64,000 nt of DNA from Acidobacteriales bacterium 59-55 (GCA_001897435.1 MKSV01000011.1:146270-210269), one strand, 5' to 3'. Positions 8,655 to 18,864 are shown, numbered from the stretch's first letter. Notes: a model not told the origin generated them from the sequence alone. Numbers and translations: made by a program.

Positions 8655-11096
8655 ATGGAACTATCCCCGAACCAAGAATCACTATTGACGATCCACAATC
8701 AGGTATTGACTACTCAAGAGCTCCAGAGAATGGATGCATACTGGCGTGCGTGCAATTACCTTTGTGCTGGGATGATTTATCTGCGTGATAATGCACTGCT
8801 TAAGCAGCCATTACAGCCGGAACACTTCAAAAATCGATTGCTTGGACATTGGGGTTCCGATCCTGGCCAGAGCTTTGCCTGGGTTCACCTGAATCGTGTC
8901 ATCCGTAAATACGACCTGAACATGATTTATATTTCTGGGCCCGGCCATGGAGCACCTGCAGTCATATCCAACTGCTATCTGGAAGGAACATATTCAGAAG
9001 TCTACCCTGATAAAACTCAGGACGAAGAGGGCATGTTAAGGCTTTTTCGCGCCTTTTCTTTTCCAGGGCAACTTGGGAGTCATTGCACGCCCGAAGTTCC
9101 TGGATCAATTCACGAAGGTGGCGAGTTGGGTTATAGCGTCTCCCATGCCTTCGGTGCGGCATTCGATAATCCCGATCTTATTGTGAGCGTGGTGGTGGGC
9201 GATGGCGAGGCCGAGACAGGGCCATTAGCAACTTCCTGGCACTCTAACAAATTTCTCAATCCTATCCGCGACGGCGCCGTGTTCCCTATCCTGCACCTGA
9301 ACGGCTACAAGATAAATAACCCTACGATATTGGCGCGCATCTCCTCTGAAGAACTTACAGATCTTTTTCAGGGATATGGCTGGATGCCATATGTCGTCGA
9401 GGGAGACAATCCGGAACTGATGCATCAGAAGATGGCTGCGACAGTGGAACACTGTGTCCAGCAGATTCGGTCTATTCAGGAAAAAGCGCGGAGGACGGGT
9501 AATCCGGAACGTCCTCGGTGGCCGATGATCATCCTGCGAACACCGAAGGGATGGACGGGGCCTAAGGAGGTTGATGGCCATAAGGTCGAGAACTTCTGGC
9601 GCGCGCACCAAGTGCCGGTATCAGATGTGAAATCGAATCCGGAGCATCTGAAGATCGTCGAACAGTGGATGCGCAGCTACCATCCCGAAGATCTGTTCGA
9701 CGGTCAGGGGAGGCTAATCCCCGAACTGAGGGAGCTTGCCCCTACTGGCGACCGTCGTATGAGCGCCAATCCTCATGCGAATGGAGGAAACCTGCGGAAG
9801 CCGCTTAATCTTCCCACTTTTTGCGACTACGCGGTGTCAATTGAGCAGCCCGGCTCCAAGAAAATCTCGCCCACTGAAACGCTGGGCAAGTTTCTGCGTG
9901 ATGTAATGCGCCGCAACATGACGAACTTCAGGCTCTTCAGCCCGGACGAAAATGCGTCCAACCGTTTGCAGGATGTCTACCAGGCCAGTGTAAAGACCTG
10001 GATGGCAGAGTTCTTACCAGAGGACAGCGATGGAACAGCGATCGCGCCGGACGGACGTGTGATGGAGATGCTCAGCGAGCACACACTGGAAGGCTGGCTG
10101 GAAGGCTATATCCTCACCGGTCGCCATGGCATCTTCAATACCTACGAAGCCTTCGTTCACATCATCGATTCGATGTACAACCAGCATGCAAAGTGGCTGG
10201 AAAAGTCAAAGCTGGAGCTCGATTGGCGAACCCCTATCTCATCGCTCAATCTCTTGATTACCTCGCTCGTCTGGAGACAGGATCATAATGGATTTACACA
10301 TGAAGATCCCGGCTTTCTGGATGTGGTCAGCAACAAGAGCGCGGATATCACCCGCATTTACCTTCCCCCCGATGCCAACTGCCTGTTAAGCGTTGCGGAC
10401 CACTGCCTGCGCAGCAAAAACTATGTCAATGTGATTGTCTCGGATAAACAGCCCCACCTTGTGTATCTCGATATGGATGCTGCGATTATCCACTGTACGA
10501 AGGGCATTGGCATATGGGAATGGGCCAGCAATGATATGCGCACTGAGCCGGATGTTGTTGTGGCAAGTGCTGGCGATATCCTGACACAGGAAGCTCTGGC
10601 TGCCGTGGCTATTCTTCGGGAAAGATTGCCAGATCTCAAGATTCGTTTCGTTAATGTCGTTGATTTGTATCGCCTGCAGCCAGACTCAGAGCATCCGCAT
10701 GGGCTATCTGATCGCGATTTCGATTCCCTCTTCACCAAGGACAAGCCGGTGATCTTTAACTTCCATGGATATCCATGGCTTATCCACAAGTTCACCTATC
10801 GCAGAACGAATCACGCCAATATCCATGTTCGCGGATACAAGGAGAAAGGCAATATCAATACGCCGCTGGAGTTGGCGATCCGTAACCAGGTTGACCGCTT
10901 TAACCTCGCGATCGATGTAATCGACCGCGTTGCACGATTACAGGAGCCGGCCGCTCACCTTAAGGAGTGGCTAAAGGGGCAGATTATCGAAAGTATTGCC
11001 TATGCCTACGCCGAAGGGCAGGACAGACCCGAGATCAGAAACTGGAAGTGGCCTACAGACCTGGCAGAGAGACAGGCGAGTTCATCAAAAACATAG
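8655..11096 (+). CDS. xfp: Xylulose-5-phosphate/fructose-6-phosphate phosphoketolase
   Basis: 813 residues, the usual family length. Thiamine-diphosphate enzyme that splits xylulose 5-phosphate (or fructose 6-phosphate) with phosphate into acetyl phosphate plus glyceraldehyde 3-phosphate (or erythrose 4-phosphate). Visible hallmarks are GPGHGAPA, the ThDP/Mg motif GDGEAETGPLATSWHSNKF, HLNGYKINNPT, and the C-terminal HGYPWLIHKFTYRR and RGYKEKGNINTP blocks. A GTG nine bases earlier is in frame, but the GGAG at 8641-8644 is too close to it and correctly spaced for this ATG. In stress islands like this one the enzyme gives acetyl phosphate, hence ATP through acetate kinase, without glycolytic redox load; that role is inferred. 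No acetate kinase gene is adjacent. Confidence 0.96.
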   Translation: MELSPNQESLLTIHNQVLTTQELQRMDAYWRACNYLCAGMIYLRDNALLKQPLQPEHFKNRLLGHWGSDPGQSFAWVHLNRVIRKYDLNMIYISGPGHGAPAVISNCYLEGTYSEVYPDKTQDEEGMLRLFRAFSFPGQLGSHCTPEVPGSIHEGGELGYSVSHAFGAAFDNPDLIVSVVVGDGEAETGPLATSWHSNKFLNPIRDGAVFPILHLNGYKINNPTILARISSEELTDLFQGYGWMPYVVEGDNPELMHQKMAATVEHCVQQIRSIQEKARRTGNPERPRWPMIILRTPKGWTGPKEVDGHKVENFWRAHQVPVSDVKSNPEHLKIVEQWMRSYHPEDLFDGQGRLIPELRELAPTGDRRMSANPHANGGNLRKPLNLPTFCDYAVSIEQPGSKKISPTETLGKFLRDVMRRNMTNFRLFSPDENASNRLQDVYQASVKTWMAEFLPEDSDGTAIAPDGRVMEMLSEHTLEGWLEGYILTGRHGIFNTYEAFVHIIDSMYNQHAKWLEKSKLELDWRTPISSLNLLITSLVWRQDHNGFTHEDPGFLDVVSNKSADITRIYLPPDANCLLSVADHCLRSKNYVNVIVSDKQPHLVYLDMDAAIIHCTKGIGIWEWASNDMRTEPDVVVASAGDILTQEALAAVAILRERLPDLKIRFVNVVDLYRLQPDSEHPHGLSDRDFDSLFTKDKPVIFNFHGYPWLIHKFTYRRTNHANIHVRGYKEKGNINTPLELAIRNQVDRFNLAIDVIDRVARLQEPAAHLKEWLKGQIIESIAYAYAEGQDRPEIRNWKWPTDLAERQASSSKT

Positions 11097-11161
11097 ATGG
11101 CAGTCGATGGTCCGCGGAAGATCTCTTCCCTTGCAGTCCGAGCGACCTACATCCTCATGCT

Positions 11162-12811
11162 TCAATGCTTACTGAAAAGGACGGAGGTAACTTTATCATC
11201 CTCTATCCTGCGGCTTATTGTCAGCGATCTCAGCTTCACCGCGAGAGCCAGGTCTTGTTCATAAATATCAGCAAGAAAATACACCGTATCATCTTCAGCC
11301 GCGAAACCTGTTGCATAAACAATAAGAATCGGAATGGGACGGGCGACTTCGGCGGACATCGTTCGTGAACCGTACATCGTCTCCACGATTTTTTCTTTCG
11401 TCCAGCCCGTGTTTCTCCTCAATACCCACTGGGCCAGCGCAGTAGGCTCAGCAACGCGAATACACCCATGACTGAAGTCCCGACGCGTTCGATCAAATAG
11501 CGATTGCACAGGCGTTCCATGCAAATAGACATTGTACGTATTGGGTAGCGAGAACTTGACCAACCCGAGAGCGTTGCGGTCCCCAGGGAGTTGCCGGATA
11601 CGCGATTTCCTTCCCTTTTCACGCACAACTTCATAGCCATGTTTCTGAAGATAGTGCGGATCACGACGCATTGCAGGCTCAATCTCGTGGCGCTGGATGC
11701 TTGGAGGAATATTCCAGTATGGCCTGAAGATTACCGAAGAGATCTGATTTTCAAAGACTGGAGTACGTCGATGATAGGCTCCTCCAACAATTACCTTCAT
11801 CGCCAGCGCAACATGAAGCGTGGCGTCGTAGGCACGCAGCTTGAACTCGGGTATGTTAACAACAACTGGAGGCTCTGCGAACGTTCGCGAAACCCAGCGC
11901 CAACGCTCTAGCGTCATCGCAAGCTGGGCGACCCGATAACTGACAGGGATGGTCAGTTGGTTATACGTTTCACGATTCAAAGTGCCGTTGGGATCTAATC
12001 CATGTCTCAATTGAAAGCTCTTCACGCCTCTCACGAGCGACTCGTCGTATACATTTAGCGCAACTTGTTGTTGGCTCGGAGGCAGATCACCGTATCTGAG
12101 AAGCAAGGAACGCAAAGATTCGGCCCCCTCATACTCATCTCCAACATGGACCAACTCTGTGAAACGAGGCAAGTTGATCGGGGACATCTGAGCTAGGACA
12201 AGATAATTTCGCAAAGCCTGCTTCGTTCGCTGATACCCGGGAGCGATGGGCTCCAGAGACTCGTACTCCCTCGCGGGGCTCACGGCTTGAGAGACATGCC
12301 ACAGAAACTCCGTGGGGCTAAAGTCCTGACAATGAGGTACGAGATCCGCGTGGACCGAATGAGGATCGATACGTCCGCAATAAAGATCTGTCGCTAATCG
12401 TAACGCTGCAATGGTTAGCTTTATCTCCATGATTGCCAATTCAGAAACCCTGTCCACGGAATTCGTTGCGGTTGTTGGTACTGGGGCCTGCGAGATGACA
12501 TAGTCTTCCAGATTAAGTCCCTCTTCAGGAACCTTCTTCAAGACGTCCAACATAGCTACCGCTGCGGGAGTGAGCGAGCCTCTGAAGACCCATGCAGCAG
12601 CATATCCACAGGGTCTATAAAAAGCATCGACGAGCCTTGCATTCGAGGGATCTACCAATGCTTCCTCCTTTGCAATATTTGTGCGAAGGAGATCATCTTC
12701 CGCCGACAGAGCTGTCGAGCGTGAAATTGGTGGGCAATACCCTTCAGGTATGGCAGCCAGACCGCTCGAGTAGCAACCTAATATGCAAAGAGCCAGCACG
12801 GCTATTTTCAT
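11162..12811 (-). CDS. L,D-transpeptidase (YcbB-like) with peptidoglycan-binding domain
   Basis: 549 residues. A signal peptide (MKIAVLALCILGCYSSGLAA) is followed by a helical N-terminal domain (about 30-230), a PG_binding_1 module (about 240-290, with FQLRHGLDPNGTLNRETYNQL) and a YkuD catalytic domain containing HGTPVQSLF and the active-site signature SHGCIRV with its His and Cys. Members of this large YcbB class make 3-3 crosslinks in peptidoglycan and protect the wall under stress. The gene starts 27 bp after the upstream universal stress protein on the same strand, so the two are probably co-transcribed and under the CRP-like site at 13835. Confidence 0.92.
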   Translation of the reverse strand: MKIAVLALCILGCYSSGLAAIPEGYCPPISRSTALSAEDDLLRTNIAKEEALVDPSNARLVDAFYRPCGYAAAWVFRGSLTPAAVAMLDVLKKVPEEGLNLEDYVISQAPVPTTATNSVDRVSELAIMEIKLTIAALRLATDLYCGRIDPHSVHADLVPHCQDFSPTEFLWHVSQAVSPAREYESLEPIAPGYQRTKQALRNYLVLAQMSPINLPRFTELVHVGDEYEGAESLRSLLLRYGDLPPSQQQVALNVYDESLVRGVKSFQLRHGLDPNGTLNRETYNQLTIPVSYRVAQLAMTLERWRWVSRTFAEPPVVVNIPEFKLRAYDATLHVALAMKVIVGGAYHRRTPVFENQISSVIFRPYWNIPPSIQRHEIEPAMRRDPHYLQKHGYEVVREKGRKSRIRQLPGDRNALGLVKFSLPNTYNVYLHGTPVQSLFDRTRRDFSHGCIRVAEPTALAQWVLRRNTGWTKEKIVETMYGSRTMSAEVARPIPILIVYATGFAAEDDTVYFLADIYEQDLALAVKLRSLTISRRIEDDKVTSVLFSKH

Positions 12812-12838
12812 TCAATAATCCCATTATCCCAACACGAC

Positions 12839-13732
12839 TTAATTCGAGCAGATGGTCATCACGGGGCATTCTGCATTAGCAAGCACATGCCCAACCACGC
12901 CGTCGGCTAAATGAGGGAACCAGCTCGAACTACGTTTGGCACCCAAGATGATGAGGTCGGCTCCTACCCTTCTGGCTAATCCAAGAATATGAGGAGCAAT
13001 CTCACCCAATTCCACTACACATTCTGGAGTACACCAGTCAAAGGTCGCTTGTGGGACCAATTTTTGAAGAGCAGACTTGAATCTAATCTGTAGTGCAAAC
13101 GTCTCGGAGATATCGCCCTCGGCCCGCTCTAGTACATGGCACAGGTAAATCTTTGCCCTGGTATCTTGAGCGAATGCCAGCGCTACCGCGGCTTTCTCGG
13201 CCGTGCTGGAGTTAAAGTCTGTCGCAAAGACAATCCTATTGAAAGCAATATTCCCATTCGGAGGAGCCTTAACTTTTGGTCCAACCGTAAAGACAGGACA
13301 GCTTGCATGTCGCAAAATGCCCTCCGCGCACGACCCTAGGATCGCCTTGTTCAATCCATGGCGCGAGTGCGTACCAGCGACGATCAGATCGGCTTTTAGC
13401 TGCTCTGACAGACCTACTATCGCCGCAGCCGGATTATGCGACTCCAGCGTCTGGGCCGTGGCGTGAATCCCGTCAAAAGTCAGGTCGCTAAGCAGTCTCT
13501 CTAGATTCTCGCTGCTGGAACGACGCATATCATTGATGGGCAGCCCCACTACGGCTTGCTCGGAGCGAGTGGCTATTGAAAGATCTACGACATGAGCAAG
13601 AGTAAGGTTTGAAGAGAAGTGCTTCGCTAACGCCTTTGCATAACCAGTTGCCGACTCAGAAGCCTCAGAGAAATCTGTTGCCAAAACAATACGGTCTATT
13701 GTCAGTCCTACTTGGTTTCCAATTACAGCCAT
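12839..13732 (-). CDS. Tandem-domain universal stress protein
   Basis: 297 residues in two UspA domains (about 12-150 and 160-295). Domain 1 keeps the nucleotide-binding pattern GTHSRHG...LGSCAEGILRHASCPV; domain 2 has a degenerate version (GAKRSSSWFPHLADG). It is clearly paralogous to the protein encoded at 26560-27459: both share an RRSSSE/RRASSE segment, the LGSCAEG block and the same domain 2 ending ECPVMTI. USPs of this kind help survival in stasis, hypoxia or acid stress. It is followed at 27 bp by the L,D-transpeptidase gene, and a CRP-type palindrome lies about 110 bp upstream of the ATG. Confidence 0.93.
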   Translation of the reverse strand: MAVIGNQVGLTIDRIVLATDFSEASESATGYAKALAKHFSSNLTLAHVVDLSIATRSEQAVVGLPINDMRRSSSENLERLLSDLTFDGIHATAQTLESHNPAAAIVGLSEQLKADLIVAGTHSRHGLNKAILGSCAEGILRHASCPVFTVGPKVKAPPNGNIAFNRIVFATDFNSSTAEKAAVALAFAQDTRAKIYLCHVLERAEGDISETFALQIRFKSALQKLVPQATFDWCTPECVVELGEIAPHILGLARRVGADLIILGAKRSSSWFPHLADGVVGHVLANAECPVMTICSN

Positions 13733-13834
13733 AAATCACCTTTCCATTCATGCGGAACAAACCATTCTCACCATTCGTCAACAATAGGGTATTGGCTATG
13801 ACTTTTTCACGATGTGACTTCATGCACGTGAACA

Positions 13835-13850
13835 GGTGATGGTCATCACA
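13835..13850. promoter_or_regulatory. CRP/FNR-type site GGTGATGGTCATCACA (one mismatch)
   Basis: Left half GGTGA differs by one base from TGTGA; right half TCACA is exact. It sits between the divergent stress-protein gene (ATG 110 bp away) and the HdeD-like gene (about 148 bp away), so it may serve both. Confidence 0.6.
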
Positions 13851-13990
13851 TCGCCCGGGACGTTGACCCGTACACTTACAGTTGTTTGACAGATGCGAAC
13901 GGTATGCGGACGACACCATGTTCTGGTGACATATTCACAAGTTGTAGCTGCTAACGATTTCCTCGCTTAAAGCAATGCAGGAGACATAAC

Positions 13991-14599
13991 GTGAAAAACG
14001 ATGTCCATTTTTGGATTGCGATTCTGGTTCGTGGCGCATTGGCGCTCGTTGTGGGGAGCGCCGTCATGGTGATCCCGGATATGGCTTCCACATTGCTATT
14101 GATGCCCTTTGCCGTTGCGGTTTCAATTCTATGTCTTGCGGCATATGGTGTACTGGACAGTACGATCATTTTTGTCAGCAGCTTCATGGTCTCCACCAGA
14201 AGTCCACAAATTGCTCTGCGGCTTCAAGGTGCTTTCGGTGTGCTGGTCGGACTCCTTCTCTTCTTTGTTGTTTATAGCCGCTTCCCTCTTCATTGGTTTC
14301 TATACCTCATTGCCTTCCAGGCTCTTTGTACGGCCACGGCAGAATTTATTGTTGCGCGGCATGCTTTTACTCGAGCGGTATCGCGGTGGAATTACGCGGC
14401 TGCAAGTGTAGCGTTGCTCTTCCTGATTACTTATTCTGCAGCTGGTGCAGTCTTTGGTGAAGGCCTTTCATCCCGCGAAGTCGCCTGGCTTATCTACGGA
14501 TATCTAGTGGCGTTCGGTATGGCGCAGTGTCTGACGGCAGCACGGATGTTGTACGCCGATTACCGGGTTGTTGAGTTGTCACACCCACGGGGCCTATAA
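13991..14599 (+). CDS. HdeD-like (DUF308) inner-membrane protein
   Basis: 202 residues with about six hydrophobic helices and little else, matching the HdeD/DUF308 family. E. coli HdeD is linked to acid resistance at high cell density; the biochemical role is unknown. The start is a GTG preceded by GGAG at seven bases. It is the first gene of a short plus-strand run followed by a tiny membrane protein (17-bp gap) and a zinc alcohol dehydrogenase, downstream of the shared CRP-like site. A second HdeD-like protein is encoded at 21815. Confidence 0.8.
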   Translation: MKNDVHFWIAILVRGALALVVGSAVMVIPDMASTLLLMPFAVAVSILCLAAYGVLDSTIIFVSSFMVSTRSPQIALRLQGAFGVLVGLLLFFVVYSRFPLHWFLYLIAFQALCTATAEFIVARHAFTRAVSRWNYAAASVALLFLITYSAAGAVFGEGLSSREVAWLIYGYLVAFGMAQCLTAARMLYADYRVVELSHPRGL

Positions 14600-14616
14600 G
14601 AAACTGGAGGAGAAAA

Positions 14617-14811
14617 ATGGCGCATTCACAATTAATCTTCCCTAAAGGCCTAACGGCAATACCTCAAACAATTTCCGAGAGGTATTCATCACAATTTGAG
14701 ATGTCAGAGGCTTCGGACTGGTCAGTGGAATTACTAACTGGCGCCTTTTTTGTCCTTAAGATTTTAATTTTCCTCGCTATTGTTTTGTGGCCTTGGCAAG
14801 TTGCGGAATAG
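14617..14811 (+). CDS. Small single-helix membrane protein, unknown
   Basis: 64 residues: a polar N-terminal 35 residues, then one strong hydrophobic helix (LTGAFFVLKILIFLAIVLWPW) at the C-terminus. I recognise no family. A near-perfect ribosome site (GGAGGAG, six bases before the ATG) and the tight position between the HdeD-like and alcohol dehydrogenase genes argue that it is translated. Its role is unknown; it might be a small regulatory or scaffolding peptide of the inner membrane. Confidence 0.6.
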   Translation: MAHSQLIFPKGLTAIPQTISERYSSQFEMSEASDWSVELLTGAFFVLKILIFLAIVLWPWQVAE

Positions 14812-14821
14812 GATCGATACC

Positions 14822-15823
14822 ATGAAAGCGGCAATTTTAAGAGTCCCGGCTCCTCTTAATGAAGAGTCCCTGAAGATTGAGGAGATTCCCATGCCTATCC
14901 CTGGGTTAGGACATGCTCTTCTTAAGATCCACGCCTGCGGTGTGTGTCGTACAGACCTTCATATTGTGGAAGGTGAGTTGCCCAAAAAACTCGACTGGGT
15001 CATCCCGGGCCACCAGGTTGTTGCGGAGATTATTTGGTCTCCCGATCCCGGCTTTCATAAGGGCGACAGAGTGGGTGTCTCGTGGATCGGCGGCACAGAT
15101 GGTTCCTGCCGTTTCTGTCGAACAGGCCGAGAGAATCTTTGCGATCATCCCAGCTATACCGGCTATACACAAAATGGAGGGTTCGCGGAGTATATGACCG
15201 CACGAACTGACTTTCTGTTTCCTTTGCCTAATACGCTCGAAGACCGCGCCACTGCCCCCTTGCTCTGCGCCGGCATTATTGGCTTTCGAAGCCTCAAGAT
15301 TGCGGAAGTGAAGCGGGGCCAGCACGTTGGCCTTTTTGGCTTTGGTTCGTCGGCGCAGCTTTTATTTCAAGTACTCAAAGCCTGGGATTGCCGCGTCTAT
15401 GTTTCTACCCGCGAATTGCATCACCAACGATTGGCACATACTCTAGGGGCAGACTGGGTCGGCGGTGGGACGGAAGTTCCACCTAAGCCCTTGAATTCTG
15501 CAATTACCTTCGCCCCCTCAGGGGATGTTGTGGTAGCGGCATTACGATCAGTCGATAAGGGCGGAATCGTCGCCATCAATGCGATCCATCTGGATCGTAT
15601 GCCGCAGTTTGACTATGACTCGCTCCTCTGGGGTGAGAGACAACTCCGCAGCGTGACAAACATGACCCGGCAAGATGGAACAGATTTTCTGAAAGTCGCT
15701 TTCGAGATTGGTCTAAAACCCGCAGTAGTGACCTTTTGCCTGGATCAGATCAACGAGGCTCTCCTTGGGCTAAAGGAAGACAGATTGAGTGGCCCGGCGG
15801 TCATTCTCCCAAATGAACATTGA
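14822..15823 (+). CDS. Zinc-dependent alcohol dehydrogenase (MDR family)
   Basis: 333 residues. N-terminal catalytic domain has the zinc ligand segment HACGVCRTDLH, the proton relay block PGHQVVAEI, and a structural zinc set CRFCRTGRENLCDHPSYTGYTQNGGFAEY. The Rossmann domain follows, with glycine motif GLFGFGSSAQ. It would interconvert primary alcohols and aldehydes with NAD(P). Placed 11 bp after the small membrane protein and in the same run as the HdeD-like gene, it fits a fermentative or redox-balancing role in a low-oxygen stress response, which is inference from context. An AGGA lies eight bases before the chosen ATG. Confidence 0.93.
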   Translation: MKAAILRVPAPLNEESLKIEEIPMPIPGLGHALLKIHACGVCRTDLHIVEGELPKKLDWVIPGHQVVAEIIWSPDPGFHKGDRVGVSWIGGTDGSCRFCRTGRENLCDHPSYTGYTQNGGFAEYMTARTDFLFPLPNTLEDRATAPLLCAGIIGFRSLKIAEVKRGQHVGLFGFGSSAQLLFQVLKAWDCRVYVSTRELHHQRLAHTLGADWVGGGTEVPPKPLNSAITFAPSGDVVVAALRSVDKGGIVAINAIHLDRMPQFDYDSLLWGERQLRSVTNMTRQDGTDFLKVAFEIGLKPAVVTFCLDQINEALLGLKEDRLSGPAVILPNEH

Positions 15824-15889
15824 CTGAACATAATGGCACCTGCGTCAGGAAGAGCAGATTCGTTACGGCGATCCTATTCCGTTCTACTG

Positions 15890-18748
15890 TCACCCCACGC
15901 CTTCGTTCATCGCGATACCCACTCTGTTCGAATTGAGGTCCAAAAAGCGAAGTTTGCGCCTTCTGAAATATTTCGCGATTTCACTTACCCATAAGACACT
16001 GCTTGCGGTCAAAACACAGAGTGTCCAGTCCGCAAGATTCAGGGAGACGATGCCAAATACAAGCCGAAGATAAGGGACATTGAGAAGAATCACTTGAAGT
16101 CCTATAGATAACAGTATGGATCCCCAAAGCCAACGGTTCTTGAACATGCCACGAAATGCACTATCAGAATACGAACGAGCGCTCAGCGAATTGAACAGTT
16201 GGAAGAAAATAAGCGTGGTGAAAGCCATCGACCGTCTATGCAGTATGGAGTCATTACCTGAAAGAATAAAGAAGATCAGTAATGTTCCTATTGTCATGAC
16301 AGCCGCCACGAGCAACAGATCACTAAACATCTGACGACTAATAATGTTGCCAGTCGGGCATCGTGGAGCGCGACGCATGATATCTGGAGATGCGGAATTC
16401 ACTCCGAGCGCCAATGCAGGTGCGCCATCCGTAACGAGATTAATCCAAAGAATCTGAGCCGCCGTAAGCGGCAACACGAGTGAGTGGATCGAACCGCCGT
16501 TTTGGAAGGACAGTATGATGACGCTTAGGAATAGCGTGAGAACTTCTCCCAGATTGGTGGCCAGCAAATAGCGTAGAAACTTTTGAATATTATCGAAGAC
16601 GATCCGACCTTCTTCAACAGCTGCAACAATTGTGGAAAAGTTATCATCAGTGAGGATAAGGTCGGCAGCCTCTTTCGATACATCTGTCCCGGCAATGCCC
16701 ATGGCAATTCCTATATGGGCGGCCTTCAAAGCTGGCGCATCGTTCACCCCATCACCCGTCATAGCGACGATCTCATTGTTCTTCTGGAGGGCATGGACAA
16801 TTCGAAGCTTGTGCTCTGGGTTTACTCGTGCGTAGACGCCTGTGACGCTAACGACCTGCTGCAAATCAGAATCGGACATTTGATCGAGTTGGGGTCCAGT
16901 CAGTACAGCTTCAATCGAGATGATTCCCAAATCGTGAGCAACAGCCGTGGCGGTACGTGGATGATCCCCGGTAATTAATATTGTGCGGATCCCTCCGAGC
17001 TTGGCCCGCTCTATTGAATGACGAACTTCCGGGCGTGGCGGGTCCATCATACCGATCAACCCAAGAAATGTTAGTTGCTGTTCAAGACCGTCTTTGTCGA
17101 TATCCGCAGAGTTTGTGACCTCCATTTTAGTCAGCAAACGAGTTGCAACGCCAAGTGTACGGAATGCACGTGACGTTAGCAGATCATTGCGCTGGAGAAT
17201 CTCCTGGCGACGCTGAGGTCTCAAAGGACGTACAACACCGGAACAATATTCATTTGTACAGCGATCCAGAAGAATATCGGGAGCTCCTTTGGCAAAAAGA
17301 GTTATTTCTTCGGCACTCTCCCCAAATCTGTTTAGAGTGCTCATCATCTTTCGTTCTGACGAAAACGGAAACTCCGTCAGACGCGGATAGAGACTTTGCA
17401 TAACTGAAGGCCGAACCTTCGCTTTCCACGCAGCGGTGAGCAGCGCAGCTTCCGTGGGATCTCCTTGAATCTTCCATCCATCTGCGGTCTGCTCAAGTTG
17501 TGCATTATTCACCAGTGTGGCTGCGAGAAGTAATTGGTATACCTCCTGCGCCTGAAGCGCAGACAATTGCTTTCCCTCGTCCGCCGAAAGGCGTCCCTCA
17601 GGGGCATATCCGTTCCCAGAGATATCGGTCTGGCCGAACGCAGTAACGATTGCCCGAACGGTCATTTCATTGCACGTCAGGGTCCCGGTTTTGTCCGAAG
17701 CAATCACCGTCGTAGATCCCAGGGTCTCTACCGCTGCTAGTTTTTTGACTATGGCTCCTTTTCGTGCCATACGCTGCACCCCTATCGCAAGCACCAGCGT
17801 AATGACAGCGGCAAATCCTTCTGGGGTGGCCGCGACTGCTAAGGCAATGCCGAATAGCAGAATTTCTATAACCTCGCTAACGCTCTGCACACCTTGGGTA
17901 ACGAGCAGAGCTGTAACGACGACGCCAGCTATCAACAGGACAGCTGCACCTATCTGTTTGCTCAAAAGCACCAGACGTCGTTGCAAAGGTGCGACTTGAT
18001 TCTCTTCCGTATCCAGTAGCTTTGCGACTTTCCCAAACTCGGTCTCCATACCGACAGCAGTAACGATGGCTCTTGCATTTCCCGAGACGATCATCGTCCC
18101 CGCAAAAAGCATGTTCTGGCGATCTCCGAGTGCCGCGCTATGTTCAATCGAATCAATGAGTTTGCGAATAGGCAGGCTTTCGCCTGTTAGCGAAGATTCC
18201 ATGGTGAGTAGAGAAATAGCCTGCGTCAGACGGGCATCCGCTGGAACGGCATCACCTTCACAAAGCACTAAGAGATCTCCGGGAACAACATCTCGAACCA
18301 AGATGCGCTGCTGAGTACCATCGCGAATCACAGTAGTTTGTTCAGGCATCATCTTCGTCAGGGAAACCAATGCGCGTTCCGCTCGGTCTTCCTGGACGAA
18401 ACCCAGGACAGCATTTAATGCAACGATTGCGAGAATAATCAAGGCTTCATAGGATATTGCGTTTCCCTCCCCGATCTTCGATACAAGTATCGACACGGTG
18501 GCCGCAACAAGGAGTAAATATACCTGCGGATCACGGAATTGAGCGATAATGCGCATCCATGCAGAAACACGGGATTTTGAATTTAGTGTGTTCAGGCCAT
18601 AACGCTTCTGGCGTTCTCGTGCACCTTCAGCTGTGAGCCCCGCCTGAAGATCGGTTTTCAGCTCAGATGCAACTATAGAGATCGGCTGTTCGTGAGGTGA
18701 CTGGTGAATGGGCGAGTCGTCGAGTCCTGACATATCGATCAACCGCAC
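15890..18748 (-). CDS. P2-type (calcium-pump-like) cation-transporting ATPase
   Basis: 952 residues. Order: N-terminal cation-ATPase domain, TM1-2, actuator domain with TGES near residue 187, TM3-4 with the P2A ion-site motif ATPEGFAAV, phosphorylation motif DKTGTLT near 352, nucleotide domain, hinge TGDGVNDAPALK near 664, and a C-terminal six-helix region containing NLVTDGAPALALG. This matches SERCA-like bacterial pumps; transported ion is likely Ca2+ or a related cation but cannot be fixed here. The GTG start is chosen because AAGGAA sits seven bases upstream; an ATG five codons later is possible. The mycobacterial DosR regulon also includes a P2 pump (CtpF), a useful parallel. It diverges from a universal stress protein gene across a CRP-like palindrome. 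Confidence 0.93.
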   Translation of the reverse strand: MRLIDMSGLDDSPIHQSPHEQPISIVASELKTDLQAGLTAEGARERQKRYGLNTLNSKSRVSAWMRIIAQFRDPQVYLLLVAATVSILVSKIGEGNAISYEALIILAIVALNAVLGFVQEDRAERALVSLTKMMPEQTTVIRDGTQQRILVRDVVPGDLLVLCEGDAVPADARLTQAISLLTMESSLTGESLPIRKLIDSIEHSAALGDRQNMLFAGTMIVSGNARAIVTAVGMETEFGKVAKLLDTEENQVAPLQRRLVLLSKQIGAAVLLIAGVVVTALLVTQGVQSVSEVIEILLFGIALAVAATPEGFAAVITLVLAIGVQRMARKGAIVKKLAAVETLGSTTVIASDKTGTLTCNEMTVRAIVTAFGQTDISGNGYAPEGRLSADEGKQLSALQAQEVYQLLLAATLVNNAQLEQTADGWKIQGDPTEAALLTAAWKAKVRPSVMQSLYPRLTEFPFSSERKMMSTLNRFGESAEEITLFAKGAPDILLDRCTNEYCSGVVRPLRPQRRQEILQRNDLLTSRAFRTLGVATRLLTKMEVTNSADIDKDGLEQQLTFLGLIGMMDPPRPEVRHSIERAKLGGIRTILITGDHPRTATAVAHDLGIISIEAVLTGPQLDQMSDSDLQQVVSVTGVYARVNPEHKLRIVHALQKNNEIVAMTGDGVNDAPALKAAHIGIAMGIAGTDVSKEAADLILTDDNFSTIVAAVEEGRIVFDNIQKFLRYLLATNLGEVLTLFLSVIILSFQNGGSIHSLVLPLTAAQILWINLVTDGAPALALGVNSASPDIMRRAPRCPTGNIISRQMFSDLLLVAAVMTIGTLLIFFILSGNDSILHRRSMAFTTLIFFQLFNSLSARSYSDSAFRGMFKNRWLWGSILLSIGLQVILLNVPYLRLVFGIVSLNLADWTLCVLTASSVLWVSEIAKYFRRRKLRFLDLNSNRVGIAMNEGVG

Positions 18749-18864
18749 TTTCAGTTCCTTTCGGCGCTCAAAGATACCTTCGGCTCCTGCGGAACTTCGG
18801 TTTTATCATTCTTATCCATAAACATGGAACACCATCAAATGTTTCTGCTCGCCGACGTAAAGTC

